A stretch of 64,000 nucleotides of DNA from Pseudomonas serboccidentalis (GTDB taxonomy: Bacteria > Pseudomonadota > Gammaproteobacteria > Pseudomonadales > Pseudomonadaceae). The DNA lies in the NCBI RefSeq assembly GCF_028830055.1, contig NZ_CP101655.1, positions 2,941,382 to 3,005,381 of the forward strand, given 5' to 3'. The notes below the pieces were generated by a model. That model saw nothing but the letters and a program-made list of their open reading frames with translations, searched no databases and was not told where the DNA came from. Positions 9,792 through 20,896 of the stretch are shown piece by piece; the stretch's first letter is position 1; each line of letters begins with the position of its first letter. The translations under genes and the position numbers were made by a program.

Positions 9792-9824
9792 GGTCTTTCT
9801 CTTCGAATTCGGGGTTCAAGCTTT

Positions 9825-9914
9825 TGTAGGAGTGAGCCTGCTCGCGATTGCAGGCTGACAGTCAACGCTGTGGTGAATGACACACCGCAATCGCGAGCAG
9901 GCTCACTCCTACAG
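9825..9914. repeat. REPIN inside the tau operon
   Basis: Inverted copies of TGTAGGAGTGAGCCTGCTCG(CGATTGC) lie in the tauC-tauD gap. The two arms extend by several extra matching bases, giving a long stable stem in the mRNA. Confidence 0.88.
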
Positions 9915-9933
9915 GGGATCCACATCAAATTTG

Positions 9934-10767
9934 TCAGTGTGCCTGGCCGTGCCACGGCACCAGTTTGCGCTGCAGGGCGCGCAGGCCCATTTCCATGGCG
10001 AACGCGATCAGGGCGATGACCAGAATCCCCAGCACCACCACATCGGTAACCAGGAACTGCGCGGCCGACTGCACCATGAAGCCCAACCCACTGGTGGCGG
10101 CGATCAGTTCGGCGGCGACCAGCGTCGACCAGCCAACCCCCAGACCAATGCGCACGCCGGTGAGAATGTCCGGCAGGGCGCTGGGCAAAATCACGTGGCG
10201 GATCAGCTGGGCGCGAGTGGCGCCCAGCGACTGTGCAGCACGCAGTTTGGCCGGGTCGACGGTGCGCACGCCAGTCGCGGTAGCGATGGCAATCGGTGCG
10301 AAAATCGCCAGGTAGATCAGCAGCACTTTCGACAACTCACCGATGCCGCACCAGATCACGATCAGCGGCAGATATGCCAGTGGCGGAATCGGCCGGTAGA
10401 ACTCGATCAGCGGATCGAGCACACCACGGGCGATACGGTTGGCGCCGATGGCAATGCCCACCGGCACAGCGGTCAGAATCGCGAAACCGAGGCCCAGGCC
10501 AATGCGGCTCAGGCTCGCGCCCAGGTGCTGCCACAAGGTCGAATCCATGTAGCCGGTGGTTACCAGCAACCAGCCTTTTTGCAGCACGGCGGACGGTGGT
10601 GGCAGGAACAGTGGCTCGATCAAACCGCTGGCGGTCACTGCCCACCAGATCACCAGCAAGACGAACAAGGTCAGCAGGCTGATCCAGCGCGTGCTGAGGC
10701 TGCGGCGCACGGGAATCGCCACCGATGGGGTTTTCACCGCCGGAGCGGAAACGTCGTAACTGCTCAT
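9934..10767 (-). CDS. tauC: Taurine ABC transporter permease
   Basis: This 277-residue inner-membrane permease has about six hydrophobic segments and the permease EAA-type loop ([23 protein letters not shown], about residue 170-190). It forms the channel of the TauABC importer. Its ATG overlaps the tauB stop by four bases (ATGA), so translation is coupled. Confidence 0.92.
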   Translation of the reverse strand: MSSYDVSAPAVKTPSVAIPVRRSLSTRWISLLTLFVLLVIWWAVTASGLIEPLFLPPPSAVLQKGWLLVTTGYMDSTLWQHLGASLSRIGLGLGFAILTAVPVGIAIGANRIARGVLDPLIEFYRPIPPLAYLPLIVIWCGIGELSKVLLIYLAIFAPIAIATATGVRTVDPAKLRAAQSLGATRAQLIRHVILPSALPDILTGVRIGLGVGWSTLVAAELIAATSGLGFMVQSAAQFLVTDVVVLGILVIALIAFAMEMGLRALQRKLVPWHGQAH

Positions 10768-11558
10768 GCGCGCTCCTGCCGCTGAACGGCGCTGCGTTGC
10801 GAGAACACTTTGCTCAGCACGTGCTCGCGGGTTTCGATAAACCGCGGGTCGGACTTGATCGCCCGAGCCGATTCACCGGCGGCGTACCGCTGACCGAAAT
10901 CCAGGTGCAGACGCTCGACGATCTGCCCCGGATTCGGCGCCAGCAGAATCAGGTCAGTGGCGAGGAACACCGCTTCTTCGATGTCGTGGGTAATCAGGAA
11001 CACCGGTTTGGCGGTGCGCTGCCAGACTTGCAGCAGCAGCTCCTGCATCTGTTCGCGAGTGAACGCGTCGAGGGCGCCGAAGGGTTCGTCCATCAGCAGC
11101 ACGCGCGGGTCGGCGGCGAGGGCGCGGGCCAGGCCGACGCGTTGTTTCTGGCCGCCGGAGAGCTGCCAGATACGGCGATTTTCAAAGCCTGTGAGATCGA
11201 CCAGCGCGAGCATTTCCCGGGCGATTTTTTCGCGCTTGTCCTTGGAGACGCCGGCCAGTTCCAGGCCGAAAGCGACGTTGGCCAGCACGTCCTGCCAGGG
11301 CAGCAGAGCGTCGTCCTGGAACACCACGCCACGTTCGGCGCTCGGACCTTTGACCGGCTCGCCGTCGAGGGTGATGCGCCCGGCGCTGGGTTCGACGAAG
11401 CCGGCAATCAGGTTCAACAGCGAGGTCTTGCCACTGCCGGACGGGCCGAGGGCGACCAGTAACTGCTGAGGCCCGAGGGTCAGGGAAATGTCCGCCAGCA
11501 CAGGTTCCAGGCTGCCGGGATACTGTGCGCTGATGCGCTCCAGCTGTAGCAAGGCCAT
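10764..11558 (-). CDS. tauB: Taurine ABC transporter ATP-binding protein
   Basis: This 264-residue ATPase powers taurine import. The Walker A motif GPSGSGKT is at residues 38-45, the ABC signature LSGGQKQRV near 132-140 and Walker [12 protein letters not shown] near 155. The start lies 16 bases after the tauA stop, and the end overlaps tauC by four bases. Confidence 0.93.
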   Translation of the reverse strand: MALLQLERISAQYPGSLEPVLADISLTLGPQQLLVALGPSGSGKTSLLNLIAGFVEPSAGRITLDGEPVKGPSAERGVVFQDDALLPWQDVLANVAFGLELAGVSKDKREKIAREMLALVDLTGFENRRIWQLSGGQKQRVGLARALAADPRVLLMDEPFGALDAFTREQMQELLLQVWQRTAKPVFLITHDIEEAVFLATDLILLAPNPGQIVERLHLDFGQRYAAGESARAIKSDPRFIETREHVLSKVFSQRSAVQRQERA

Positions 11559-11574
11559 CGCGGTTACCTCCCGA

Positions 11575-12552
11575 TCAGTGGGTGATGTATTTGGCGCTGA
11601 CGTACGGTGCGTAGTCCGGCAGTACGGCTTCGACCTTGCCTTGCTCCTTGAGGAACGCGGCGGTGTCGGTGATGGCCTTGGTGGTTGGTGTGCCGAGGGT
11701 GATCACTTGATCAGCCGCCAGCGGGTAAACATTGCCTTGCAGCAACAGCGGAATGTCGCTGGCCTTGGCGCCGGAGAGTTTCACCAGTTTGTCGACGTGG
11801 GACTGATCGGCGAGCCAGGCTTTTGGATCCTTGCGGTAGTCGGCGTAGGCGTCGAGGGTGACCTTGGCGAACGCTGTGACGATGTCCGGGTGCTTCTCGG
11901 CGAAGTCCTTGCGCACGATCCACGCATCGAACGTCGGCGCACCGAATTTGGCCAGTTCGCCGGAGGTGATCAACACCTTGCCGTTTTCCTTGGCGACACC
12001 GAGGGCCGGGTCCCAAACGTAAGTGGCATCGATGTCACCGCGTTTCCACGCGGCGATAATCGCTGGCGGGGCAAGGTTGAGTACGGTGACTTTCGACGGA
12101 TCGATGTTCCAGTGCTTCAGCGCCGCGAGCAGGCTGTAGTGACCGGTGGACACGAACGGCACGGCGATTTTCTTGCCGACCAGATCCTGCGGGGTCTTGA
12201 TGCCGGAACCGTCGCGAGCGACCAGTGCTTCGGCGGCGCCGATCTGGGTGGCGATGAGGAAGGTTTCCACCGGGACCTTGCGGGTGATGGCGGCGGTCAG
12301 CGGGCTGGAACCGAGGTAACCGATCTGCACGTCACCGGAGGCGATGGCGGCGATGATGTCGGCGCCGTTGTCGAACTTGCGCCAGCTGATGTCGGCCTTG
12401 GTGGCTCGCTCGTAAGCGCCATCGGCCTGCGCGACTTTCGCCGGGTCAACGGTGGTCTGGTAAGCGACGGTGAGGTCGGCGGCCTGCGCCAGAAAGCTCG
12501 CAGCAGCCAGCGAGGCCACGGCCAGCAGGCGAAGCGGGAAATTCAGTTTCAT
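11575..12552 (-). CDS. tauA: Taurine-binding periplasmic protein
   Basis: This 325-residue substrate-binding protein is close to E. coli TauA over its length (for example [50 protein letters not shown]). A signal peptide ends at AQAADLTV. I place the start at the ATG at 12552, preceded by GGAG at nine bases; a TTG five codons earlier would put the ribosome-binding site inside the gene. It is first in tauABCD. The AT-rich 12600-12660 stretch upstream probably holds the promoter, where a CysB/Cbl-type activator would be expected from known biology. Confidence 0.93.
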   Translation of the reverse strand: MKLNFPLRLLAVASLAAASFLAQAADLTVAYQTTVDPAKVAQADGAYERATKADISWRKFDNGADIIAAIASGDVQIGYLGSSPLTAAITRKVPVETFLIATQIGAAEALVARDGSGIKTPQDLVGKKIAVPFVSTGHYSLLAALKHWNIDPSKVTVLNLAPPAIIAAWKRGDIDATYVWDPALGVAKENGKVLITSGELAKFGAPTFDAWIVRKDFAEKHPDIVTAFAKVTLDAYADYRKDPKAWLADQSHVDKLVKLSGAKASDIPLLLQGNVYPLAADQVITLGTPTTKAITDTAAFLKEQGKVEAVLPDYAPYVSAKYITH

Positions 12553-12671
12553 GGGGGAGTGCTCCAAATCAGGCGACCGACGATCGGCGTGAAAGGAGAC
12601 TAAATGATCTAAGAAACTAAAAATAAATAACTTTTTAGACTTAGCTTATGAGCGGAAAAATCTAAAGGATC

Positions 12672-12749
12672 AAAAGATCGCAGCCTGCGGCAGCTCCTGC
12701 ATGGGATCGATGTTGATCCTGTAGGAGCTGCCGCAGGCTGCGATCTTTT
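12672..12749. repeat. REPIN (GATCGCAGCCT family)
   Basis: Inverted copies of AAAAGATCGCAGCCTGCGGC flank about 25 bases, in the gap between the tauA promoter region and the 3' end of gshA. Confidence 0.88.
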
Positions 12750-12762
12750 TTATCGACAACGC

Positions 12763-14346
12763 TTAATTGCTGATCGCCAGAATGCTCGCCTGATACGACC
12801 CGACAAACACGTCGAAATCGCCAACCTCGTTCTGCTCCAGCTCCGCTTGCTGTGCCAGCGACGAACGTGCCAGCGCCTCAAACTTCGCTTGTTCATCGGC
12901 GCTCAACGGCTCACTGCGGAAGAATTCAGCATGCGCCTGGCTCTGACGCAGGGAGAATTGCGCGAAGCTTTCCTTGTGCTCGGCCATCGCGGCCAGCACC
13001 TGCGCCGACGGAGTCAGGGACGGGTTGCTGACCTTGGCCAGTTGTGCGTCCAGTGCCTTGCTGTGCGCCTCGCCGCCATGGCTCTGATCGAGCAGGGCTG
13101 CCAGCGGAGCGATTTTTTCCAGCAGTTCGCCTGCCCATTCCTTGAGGTCGACCGCCTGACCGTCGCGCTGCAATTGCAGGCCCGGACGGCGACCTTCCTT
13201 GACCACGCTGAGGAAGTTCGAAGTGGCGTTGCCGCACGTGGTATTGGTCAGCAGCGGACTGTCGTTCAGCGCGCAATACAGCAGGAACGCGTCGAGGAAG
13301 CGCGACTCGGTGACGTCGATACCCATCGGCAAGAACGGGTTGATGTCCAGGCAGCGCACTTCGACGTACTGGATGCCACGGGCCATCAGCGCTTGGATCG
13401 GCCGCTCGCCGGTGTAGGTCACGCGTTTCGGGCGGATGTTGGAGTAGTACTCGTTTTCGATCTGCAGGATGTTGGTGTTCAACTGAACCCATTCGCCATC
13501 CTTGTGCGTGCCGACTTCAACGTACGGCGCATACGGCGTGGCCACGGCTGTGCGCAGGCTGTCGGTGTAGCTCGCCAGATCGTTGTAGCACGGCGTCAGA
13601 CCGGCCTGGGCGTTGCTCTGGTAACCGAGGTCGCTCATGCGCAGGCTGGTGGCGTACGGCAGGTACAGGGTGTCCGGATCCAGCTGTTCCAACTGGTGCG
13701 AACGGCCGCGCAGGAAGCCGGCGTCCAGTGCCGGCGAGGCGCCGAACAGGTACATCAGCAACCAGCTGTAGCGGCGGAAGTTGCGGATCAGCGCGATGTA
13801 GGACGACGACTGGAAATCACGGTCGGTGCCGACGAAACCCTCGGCTTCGCGCAGCAGTGGCCAGAGCTTTTCCGGCAGGGAAAAGTTGTAGTGAATCCCG
13901 GCGATGCACTGCATGGTCTTGCCGTAACGCAGGGCCAGGCCCTTGCGGTAGACGTACTTGAGCTGACCGATGTTGGAGGTGCCGTAATAGGCGATCGGGA
14001 TGTCTTCCTCGGCCGGCAACGGGCACGGCATCGATGGACTCCACAGGTACTCGTTGCCGAGCTTGCTGTAGGCGAAGCGATGAATCTTGTCCAGGCTCGC
14101 CAGGGTGTCAGCCGGGTCGGGCAGGGCGGGCGTGATGAATTCCAGCAGCGACTCGGAATAGTCGGTGGTGATCTGTTCATTGGTCAGCGCGGAACCCAAG
14201 GCTTCCGGGTGCGGCGTTTGCGCCAGTCGACCTTCGCTGGTCACGCGCAGGCATTCACGTTCGATACCGTGGAGGCACTGTTCGAGCAGAGAGAGGTTGG
14301 CGCGCTCGCCGAGCAGAGCCAGGCGGCGGTTGAGAAGTTCGCTCAA
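12763..14346 (-). CDS. gshA: Glutamate-cysteine ligase
   Basis: This 527-residue cytoplasmic enzyme catalyses the first, ATP-dependent step of glutathione synthesis. It matches the gammaproteobacterial GshA family throughout ([71 protein letters not shown]). I choose the TTG at 14346 because AAGGA lies seven bases upstream and it gives the usual family N-terminus ([13 protein letters not shown]). A GTG five codons earlier lacks a ribosome-binding site. Confidence 0.93.
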   Translation of the reverse strand: MSELLNRRLALLGERANLSLLEQCLHGIERECLRVTSEGRLAQTPHPEALGSALTNEQITTDYSESLLEFITPALPDPADTLASLDKIHRFAYSKLGNEYLWSPSMPCPLPAEEDIPIAYYGTSNIGQLKYVYRKGLALRYGKTMQCIAGIHYNFSLPEKLWPLLREAEGFVGTDRDFQSSSYIALIRNFRRYSWLLMYLFGASPALDAGFLRGRSHQLEQLDPDTLYLPYATSLRMSDLGYQSNAQAGLTPCYNDLASYTDSLRTAVATPYAPYVEVGTHKDGEWVQLNTNILQIENEYYSNIRPKRVTYTGERPIQALMARGIQYVEVRCLDINPFLPMGIDVTESRFLDAFLLYCALNDSPLLTNTTCGNATSNFLSVVKEGRRPGLQLQRDGQAVDLKEWAGELLEKIAPLAALLDQSHGGEAHSKALDAQLAKVSNPSLTPSAQVLAAMAEHKESFAQFSLRQSQAHAEFFRSEPLSADEQAKFEALARSSLAQQAELEQNEVGDFDVFVGSYQASILAISN

Positions 14347-14494
14347 TTTGGATTCCTTCACGCGTCAGTCGCCCCAATATGGGGGTGGGCAGGACGGTCT
14401 ACAAGGGTGAAGTTGAAACTGGCGTTTTCGCCTGGTTTTTAGCGGCAGGCCATTTGCCGGTCGGTCAAGAACTGCACAATCCCTGTGGGAGCAT

Positions 14495-14608
14495 CTGTGG
14501 CGAGGGGGCTTGCCCCCGTTGGGTTGCGAAGCAACCCCAAAATCTCTGAGTTTCCAAAATTTTTGTGAGTGCCAAGCACTCAAACGGGGGCGAGCCCCCT
14601 CCCCACAG
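14495..14608. repeat. Paired REP-like inverted repeat
   Basis: The tgtggcgagggggcttgccc unit and its complement (cgggggcgagccccctcccc) are separated by about 65 bases, in the gap between gshA and the thioesterase. The rest of this gap shows no gene. Confidence 0.7.
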
Positions 14609-14662
14609 GTGCTCCCCACAAGGTTCGTTGCGCCGAAATTAACTCAAATTGATGACGACAAG

Positions 14663-15046
14663 CTACAGCACAGCGAACGTGCCTTGCGCTTTTGCGACCA
14701 GTTTGTCGCCCTGCATCACGTCGGCCTCGACCACCAGCGTGCGGCGGCCTGGGTGGATCACCCGGGCCGTGCACATGACCTCGCCGTCGGAGACGGCGCG
14801 GATATAGTTGATCTTGCACTCGATGGTCGCGCTCTGCTGATCGAAGCCGTGAGTGCTGGAACAGGCCAGCCCCATGGCGATGTCGACCAGACTGAACAGC
14901 GCGCCACCGTGCAACTTGCCGCCACGGTTGCGCAGTTCGGGTTCCAGCACCAGGGCGACTTGCGCCACCCCGGTTTCCAGGCTGTGCAGGCGGCAGCCCA
15001 ACAGCTTGAAAAACGCGCTCTCGACGAGCCCGGCCGGAATTTCCAT
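14663..15046 (-). CDS. PaaI-family hotdog thioesterase
   Basis: This 127-residue hotdog-fold acyl-CoA thioesterase carries the PaaI-type block RGGKLHGGALFSLVDIAMGLACSS, where the HGG and following Asp shape the active site. The ATG at 15046 shares its first base with the tex TGA stop (TGATG), so it is translationally coupled to tex. The natural acyl-CoA is unknown. Confidence 0.85.
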   Translation of the reverse strand: MEIPAGLVESAFFKLLGCRLHSLETGVAQVALVLEPELRNRGGKLHGGALFSLVDIAMGLACSSTHGFDQQSATIECKINYIRAVSDGEVMCTARVIHPGRRTLVVEADVMQGDKLVAKAQGTFAVL

Positions 15047-17370
15047 CAACGTTTCTTCAACTGCTTGGCGTTGGCGAACAGCGAAGCCATGGCGTTGTTC
15101 ACCGGCGCTGTGGTAGCCGTTTCCTTGCGCGGCGCGTTGCCCGAAGACTGGCGCGGTGCCGAGCCCGGACGTGAGCCACGGGCACCGTCGATTTTCTCGC
15201 CCGGGGTGTCGCTCATGCGCATCGACAGGCCAACGCGTTTGCGCGGGATGTCGACTTCCATGACCTTCACTTTCACCACGTCACCGGCCTTCACCGCTTC
15301 GCGTGGGTCCTTGATGAACTTCTCCGACAGCGCCGAGATGTGCACCAGACCGTCCTGATGCACGCCGATGTCGACGAATGCACCGAACGCGGTCACGTTG
15401 GTGACGACACCTTCGAGGATCATCCCCAGTTGCAGGTCTTTGAGGTCTTCGACGCCTTCCTGAAACTCGGCGGTCTTGAACTCTGGACGCGGGTCGCGGC
15501 CCGGTTTTTCCAATTCTTGCAGGATGTCAGTGACGGTTGGCAGACCGAAGGTCTCGTCGGTGAATTTCTTCGGATCCAGGCGCTTGAGGAACGCGGCATC
15601 GCCGATCAGCGAGCGAATGTCGCGGTCGGTTTCAGCGGCAATGCGCTGCACCAGCGGATAGGCTTCCGGGTGAACGGCCGAGGAATCCAGCGGGTTGTCG
15701 CCGTTCATCACGCGCAGGAAGCCTGCCGCCTGTTCGAAGGTTTTTTCACCCAGACGCGCGACTTTCTTCAGCGCCGCACGGGTTTTGAACGCGCCGTGTT
15801 CGTCACGGTGGGCGACGATGTTCTGCGCCAGGGTCGCGTTGAGGCCGGAGATCCGCGCCAGCAATGCCACCGAAGCGGTGTTCACATCGACGCCGACGGC
15901 GTTCACACAGTCTTCGACCACCGCATCCAGACCGCGCGCCAGTTTCAGCTGCGACACGTCGTGCTGGTACTGGCCGACGCCAATGGATTTCGGATCGATC
16001 TTCACCAACTCCGCCAGTGGATCCTGCAGGCGGCGGGCAATCGATACCGCGCCACGGATCGACACGTCCAGATCCGGGAATTCCTTGGCCGCCAGTTCCG
16101 ACGCCGAGTACACCGATGCGCCCGCCTCGGACACCATGACCTTGGTCATCTTCATCGCTGGATATTTTTTGATCAGCTCGATCGCCAGTTTGTCGGTTTC
16201 GCGGCTGGCGGTGCCGTTGCCGATCGCGATCAGGTCAACCGAGTGCTTGGCGCACAGGGCGGCCAGGATCGCGATGGTCTGATCCCACTTGTTGTGCGGC
16301 ACGTGCGGGTAAACCGTGGCGTGATCCAGCAGTTTGCCGGTGGAATCCACCACCGCGACCTTGCAGCCGGTACGCAGGCCCGGGTCGAGGCCCAGGGTCG
16401 CGCGTGGGCCGGCCGGAGCGGCCAACAGCAGGTCGTGCAGGTTGTGGGCGAAAACGTTGATCGCCTCGGTTTCGGCGCCGTCGCGCAGCTCGCCGAGCAG
16501 GTCGGTTTCCAGGTGGGTGTAGAGCTTGACCTTCCACGTCCAGCGCACCACTTCACCGAGCCATTTGTCGGCCGGGCGGTTCTGGTTCTGGATGCCGAAT
16601 TGCTGGCCGATCATGCCCTCGCACGGGTGCATGGTGCCCGGCAGTTCGTCGCCGACTTTCAGCGCAGAGCTGAGGATGCCTTCGTTGCGACCACGGAAAA
16701 TGGCGAGCGCGCGGTGCGACGGCATGCTTTTCAGCGGTTCGTCGTGTTCGAAGTAGTCGCGGAACTTGGCGCCTTCTTCTTCCTTGCCGGCGATGACGCG
16801 GGCGCTGATGGTCGCTTCCTGCTTGAGGAAGTTACGCAGCTTTTCCAGCAGGCTGGCGTCTTCGGCGAAGCGCTCCATCAGGATGTACTTGGCGCCTTCG
16901 AGCGCAGCCTTCACATCGGCCACGCCTTTTTCGGCGTCGACGAAACGTGCGGCTTCGGCTTCCGGGGTCAGGTTCGGGTCGTTGAACAGGCCGTCTGCCA
17001 GCTCGCCGAGGCCGGCTTCCAGGGCGATCTGGCCCTTGGTGCGGCGCTTCTGCTTGTACGGCAGGTACAAGTCTTCGAGGCGGGTCTTGGTGTCGGCGAG
17101 CTTGATGTCGCGCTCAAGGGCTGGGGTGAGTTTGCCTTGCTCTTCGATGCTGGCGAGGATGCTGATGCGCCGTTCGTCGAGTTCTCGCAGGTAGCGCAGA
17201 CGCTCTTCCAGATGACGCAGTTGGGTGTCATCGAGGCTGCCGGTGACTTCTTTCCGGTAACGGGCGATGAAGGGAACGGTAGAGCCTTCATCGAGTAGCG
17301 CGACGGCCGCTTCGACCTGTTGCGGGCGTACGCCGAGTTCCTCGGCGATGCGGCTGTTGATGCTGTCCAT
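15046..17370 (-). CDS. tex: RNA-binding transcription accessory protein Tex
   Basis: This 774-residue protein of the conserved Tex family binds nucleic acid and associates with transcription. Visible parts are the N-terminal helical region ([20 protein letters not shown]), a YqgF-like fold ([19 protein letters not shown]), helix-hairpin-helix repeats and a C-terminal S1 domain ([20 protein letters not shown], from about residue 650). The tail is basic and Ser/Pro-rich. I choose the ATG at 17370 ([14 protein letters not shown]), with AGGTGG five bases upstream. It is coupled to the following thioesterase gene. Confidence 0.94.
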   Translation of the reverse strand: MDSINSRIAEELGVRPQQVEAAVALLDEGSTVPFIARYRKEVTGSLDDTQLRHLEERLRYLRELDERRISILASIEEQGKLTPALERDIKLADTKTRLEDLYLPYKQKRRTKGQIALEAGLGELADGLFNDPNLTPEAEAARFVDAEKGVADVKAALEGAKYILMERFAEDASLLEKLRNFLKQEATISARVIAGKEEEGAKFRDYFEHDEPLKSMPSHRALAIFRGRNEGILSSALKVGDELPGTMHPCEGMIGQQFGIQNQNRPADKWLGEVVRWTWKVKLYTHLETDLLGELRDGAETEAINVFAHNLHDLLLAAPAGPRATLGLDPGLRTGCKVAVVDSTGKLLDHATVYPHVPHNKWDQTIAILAALCAKHSVDLIAIGNGTASRETDKLAIELIKKYPAMKMTKVMVSEAGASVYSASELAAKEFPDLDVSIRGAVSIARRLQDPLAELVKIDPKSIGVGQYQHDVSQLKLARGLDAVVEDCVNAVGVDVNTASVALLARISGLNATLAQNIVAHRDEHGAFKTRAALKKVARLGEKTFEQAAGFLRVMNGDNPLDSSAVHPEAYPLVQRIAAETDRDIRSLIGDAAFLKRLDPKKFTDETFGLPTVTDILQELEKPGRDPRPEFKTAEFQEGVEDLKDLQLGMILEGVVTNVTAFGAFVDIGVHQDGLVHISALSEKFIKDPREAVKAGDVVKVKVMEVDIPRKRVGLSMRMSDTPGEKIDGARGSRPGSAPRQSSGNAPRKETATTAPVNNAMASLFANAKQLKKR

Positions 17371-17728
17371 AAAACCACCTGACATATTGTGAAAGCAGGC
17401 TCGCAGGCACGGAAATAAAGGCCCGGAGTCTGGTTGAGCGGCTAGAAAATTGCCGCTGCCTGGGTCAAAAGGCTCCCCATTGACCCGTGAAATCGAACAA
17501 TTACTGCGCAGGCCCGGAAAAAATCGCGGCCACCTGCGGTAACGATTCAGACGTTGCCTGGCACAAAACGCCGCGCATTATAACCAGCGTTCTGTCATTC
17601 GGGGGTGTAGCAGTCTGTAGGCATAAACCCCGGTTTTCTGGCAGTGAAGGAAAAATCTGCTAACAATGCACACGGTGCGTATAACGGCAGCTACGCCATA
17701 ATGCGCGCCGAGCTAAAAGGAGCATCCA
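17371..17728. other. tex-ompR divergent intergenic region
   Basis: This 358-base gap between divergent tex and ompR holds no gene I can support. The ompR ribosome-binding site (AAAAGGAG, six bases before ATG) is at its right end. No repeat unit or clear operator stands out. Confidence 0.6.
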
Positions 17729-18469
17729 ATGAGCAGCACTGTAAATAATGCTGAAGGCGAAAAAATTCTTATTGTTGACGACGATCCGGGTCTGAGCAGC
17801 CTGCTGGAACGTTTTTTCGTCAGCAAGGGCTACCGTGCCCGCACCGTACCGAACACCGAGCAGATGGATCGTCTGCTGTCGCGTGAAGTGTTCAACCTGG
17901 TCGTTCTCGACCTGATGCTGCCGGGCGAAGACGGTCTGACCGCGTGCCGCCGTCTGCGTGCCGCGAACAACCAGATTCCGATCATCATGCTCACCGCCAA
18001 GGGCGATGAGATGAGCCGTATCAAGGGCCTGGAACTGGGCGCCGACGATTACTTGGCCAAACCGTTCAACCCGGACGAGCTGATGGCTCGGGTCAAGGCA
18101 GTACTGCGTCGTCAGGCCGCGCCGGTGCCGGGTGCGCCGGGCAGCGAAGACGAAAATGTCACCTTCGGTGATTACGTATTGTCGCTGGCGACCCGCGAAT
18201 TGAAGCGTGGCGACGAAGTGCACATGCTCACCACTGGTGAGTTTGCGGTACTCAAGGCCCTGGTGATGAACGCGCGTCAGCCGCTCACCCGCGACAAACT
18301 GATGAACCTGGCCCGTGGCCGCGAGTGGGATGCCCTGGAGCGTTCCATCGACGTGCAGATTTCCCGTCTGCGCCGGATGATCGAACCCGACCCGTCCAAA
18401 CCACGCTACATCCAGACTGTCTGGGGCGTGGGCTACGTGTTCGTACCGGATGGCACCGCCACCAAGTGA
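17729..18469 (+). CDS. ompR: Response regulator OmpR
   Basis: This 246-residue two-component regulator has a receiver domain with acidic pocket D17-D19, phospho-acceptor D61 (VVLDLMLPGEDG) and K111 (LAKPFNP). A winged-helix DNA-binding domain (about 150-240) ends ...RYIQTVWGVGYVFVPDG, typical of OmpR. Its partner kinase gene envZ follows after a 111-base gap holding a REP-like hairpin. It controls envelope and osmotic-response genes by family knowledge. Confidence 0.95.
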   Translation: MSSTVNNAEGEKILIVDDDPGLSSLLERFFVSKGYRARTVPNTEQMDRLLSREVFNLVVLDLMLPGEDGLTACRRLRAANNQIPIIMLTAKGDEMSRIKGLELGADDYLAKPFNPDELMARVKAVLRRQAAPVPGAPGSEDENVTFGDYVLSLATRELKRGDEVHMLTTGEFAVLKALVMNARQPLTRDKLMNLARGREWDALERSIDVQISRLRRMIEPDPSKPRYIQTVWGVGYVFVPDGTATK

Positions 18470-18477
18470 TCGGTGAT

Positions 18478-18564
18478 TTGTAGGAGCGGGTCTGCAGGGT
18501 GGTCGATTGACCGTGTCCACAGACTCGCGATCCGCAATATGCGAGCATGGCTCGCTCCTGCAAG
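18478..18564. repeat. Degenerate REP pair between ompR and envZ
   Basis: TGTAGGAGCGGGTCTGCAGG at the left and GCGAGCATGGCTCGCTCCTG at the right form an imperfect inverted pair. It sits within a two-gene operon, so it may affect the envZ:ompR expression ratio. Confidence 0.5.
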
Positions 18565-18580
18565 TGTGTAACGGTTAGCG

Positions 18581-19894
18581 ATGAAAACCCCCGTCTGGTT
18601 CCCCCAAAGTTTTTTCTCCCGCACCCTTTGGCTGGTGCTCATCGTCGTGCTGTTTTCCAAGGCGCTGACCCTGGTTTATCTGTTGATGAACGAGGACGTG
18701 CTGGTGGATCGCCAATACAGCCACGGCGTCGCTCTGACGTTGCGCGCCTATTGGGCCGCCGATGAGGAAAACCGTGCAAAGATTGCTGATGCTGCAACCC
18801 TGATCCGGGTGGTCGGCGCCGGTGTGCCGGAAGGCGAGCAGCACTGGCCGTACAGTGAAATCTATCAGCGCCAGATGCAGGCGGAGCTGGGTGCCGACAC
18901 CGAAGTGCGTTTGCGCATGCATTCGCCACCGGCGTTGTGGGTGCGCGCACCGAGCCTCGGTGATGGCTGGCTGAAAGTGCCGTTGTATCCGCATCCGCTG
19001 CGCGGGCAGAAAATCTGGAACGTGCTTGGCTGGTTCCTGGCGATCGGTTTGCTGTCGACCGCGTCGGCATGGATTTTCGTCAGTCAGCTCAACCAACCAT
19101 TGAAGCGTCTGGTGTATGCCGCACGGCAACTCGGCCAGGGCCGCAGCGTTCGTCTGCCGATCAGTGACACACCGAGTGAGATGACCGAGGTGTATCGCGC
19201 CTTCAACCAGATGGCCGAAGACGTTGAGCAGGCCGGTCGCGAGCGCGAGCTGATGCTGGCAGGGGTGTCCCACGACTTGCGCACGCCGCTGACCCGCTTA
19301 CGGCTGTCACTGGAGCTGATGGGCGATCGCAATGACCTGACTGACGACATGGTGCGCGACATCGAAGACATGGACGCGATTCTCGACCAGTTCCTCGCGT
19401 TCATTCGTGATGGTCGCGACGAGTCGGTAGAAGAGGTGGACCTGAGCGATCTGGTGCGTGAGGTGGCAGCGCCGTACAACCAGAATGAAGAGAAAGTACG
19501 TCTGCGTCTGGAACCGATCCAGCCGTTCCCGCTGCGTCGGGTGTCGATGAAGCGTCTGCTCAATAACCTGATCGGCAACGCCCTGAACCATGCTGGCAGT
19601 GGTGTCGAGGTCGCGGCCTATGTGTCCGGTGACACCAGCGCGCCGTATGTGGTGCTGAGTGTGATGGACCGTGGCGCGGGGATCGATCCGTCGGAGCTTG
19701 AGGCGATCTTCAACCCGTTCACCCGTGGCGACCGCGCGCGGGGCGGCAAGGGTACCGGGTTGGGGTTGGCGATCGTGAAGCGGATTGCGTCGATGCATGG
19801 CGGCAATGTCGAGCTGCGCAACCGGTCCGGGGGCGGGCTGGAGGCGCGGGTAAGGTTGCCGTTGGGGTTGATGCTTCCTCGGGATGCGGTATAG
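18581..19894 (+). CDS. envZ: Osmosensor histidine kinase EnvZ
   Basis: This 437-residue inner-membrane kinase/phosphatase acts on OmpR. A first membrane helix lies at about 15-36, a periplasmic domain follows to about 145, and a second helix at about 148-168 precedes HAMP (QPLKRLVYAARQLGQGR). The DHp motif VSHDLRTPLTRLR has H231. The ATPase boxes are NLIGNALNHA (N), DRGAGI (G1) and GGKGTGLGLAIVK (G2). The ATG at 18581 lacks a strong ribosome-binding site, consistent with lower expression than ompR. Confidence 0.94.
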   Translation: MKTPVWFPQSFFSRTLWLVLIVVLFSKALTLVYLLMNEDVLVDRQYSHGVALTLRAYWAADEENRAKIADAATLIRVVGAGVPEGEQHWPYSEIYQRQMQAELGADTEVRLRMHSPPALWVRAPSLGDGWLKVPLYPHPLRGQKIWNVLGWFLAIGLLSTASAWIFVSQLNQPLKRLVYAARQLGQGRSVRLPISDTPSEMTEVYRAFNQMAEDVEQAGRERELMLAGVSHDLRTPLTRLRLSLELMGDRNDLTDDMVRDIEDMDAILDQFLAFIRDGRDESVEEVDLSDLVREVAAPYNQNEEKVRLRLEPIQPFPLRRVSMKRLLNNLIGNALNHAGSGVEVAAYVSGDTSAPYVVLSVMDRGAGIDPSELEAIFNPFTRGDRARGGKGTGLGLAIVKRIASMHGGNVELRNRSGGGLEARVRLPLGLMLPRDAV

Positions 19895-19898
19895 AAGC

Positions 19899-19986
19899 AG
19901 CTACAAGCTACAAGCTACAAGCTACAAGCTACAAGCGGCAAGCAAGAGCGACTTTACTTGTCGCTTGGGGCTTGCCGCTTGAAGCT
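19899..19986. repeat. Tandem AGCTACA repeat plus inverted repeat
   Basis: Five perfect copies of AGCTACA (19899-19933) run into an inverted repeat AAGCGGCAAGC / GCTTGCCGCTT (19933-19943 and 19970-19980). This lies between the convergent envZ and rimK genes. The copy number is likely variable between strains. Confidence 0.8.
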
Positions 19987-19990
19987 GGCT

Positions 19991-20896
19991 TTAGCCCTTG
20001 CCTTTGGTACGGGTCATATTCGGCCCGCCATTCTTCTCAAGGTGCTCGATGATGATCCCCGCCACGTTCTTGCCGGTGGTGGTCTCGATCCCTTCCAGGC
20101 CCGGTGACGAGTTCACTTCCATCACCAGCGGCCCGTGATTGGAACGCAGGATATCCACACCCGCCACTGCCAGGCCCATGACTTTGGCCGCACGCAACGC
20201 GGTCATGCGTTCTTCCGGGGTGATCTTGATCAGACTGGCGCTGCCGCCGCGGTGCAGGTTGGAGCGGAACTCACCCGGTTTGGCCTGACGCTTCATCGCC
20301 GCGATCACCTTGTCGCCGACCACGAAGCAGCGGATGTCCGCGCCGCCGGCCTCCTTGATGTATTCCTGGACCATGATGTTCTGCTTCAGGCCCATGAACG
20401 CCTCGATCACCGACTCCGCTGCCGTCGCTGTTTCGCACAGCACCACGCCGATGCCCTGGGTGCCTTCCAGCACCTTGATCACCAATGGCGCGCCGTTGAC
20501 CATGTCGATCAGGTCGGGAATGTCGTCCGGCGAGTGGGCGAATCCAGTTACCGGCAGGCCTATGCCGCGACGCGACAGCAGTTGCAACGAACGCAATTTG
20601 TCCCGCGAGCGGGCGATGGCCACCGATTCGTTGAGCGGAAACACCCCCATCATTTCAAACTGGCGCAACACCGCGCAGCCATAGAACGTCACCGACGCGC
20701 CGATCCGCGGGATCACCGCGTCGAAGCCTTCCAGCGGTTTGCCGCGGTAGTGGATCTGCGGCTTGTGGCTGGCGATGTTCATGTAGGCGCGCAAGGTGTC
20801 GATCACGACCATTTCATGCCCGCGTTCGGTGCCGGCTTCGACCAGACGACGGGTGGAATACAGACGCGGATTCCGCGACAGCACAGCGATCTTCAT
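19991..20896 (-). CDS. rimK: Ribosomal protein S6 glutamate ligase
   Basis: This 301-residue ATP-grasp ligase adds glutamates to the C-terminus of ribosomal protein S6, altering translation; in P. fluorescens it works with RimA and RimB. The start is the ATG at 20896 ([20 protein letters not shown]), overlapping the rimB stop by four bases. ATP-grasp blocks include [19 protein letters not shown] and [23 protein letters not shown]. It is third in a coupled rimA-rimB-rimK operon. Confidence 0.95.
   Translation of the reverse strand: MKIAVLSRNPRLYSTRRLVEAGTERGHEMVVIDTLRAYMNIASHKPQIHYRGKPLEGFDAVIPRIGASVTFYGCAVLRQFEMMGVFPLNESVAIARSRDKLRSLQLLSRRGIGLPVTGFAHSPDDIPDLIDMVNGAPLVIKVLEGTQGIGVVLCETATAAESVIEAFMGLKQNIMVQEYIKEAGGADIRCFVVGDKVIAAMKRQAKPGEFRSNLHRGGSASLIKITPEERMTALRAAKVMGLAVAGVDILRSNHGPLVMEVNSSPGLEGIETTTGKNVAGIIIEHLEKNGGPNMTRTKGKG

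Noticed and set aside
15340..17298. 652-codon open frame antisense to tex
   Set aside because: Tex is unambiguous on the opposite strand; the frame is a codon-bias shadow.
19899..19986. CRISPR array
   Set aside because: The repeats are 7 bases in direct tandem without spacers, and no cas gene is in the window.
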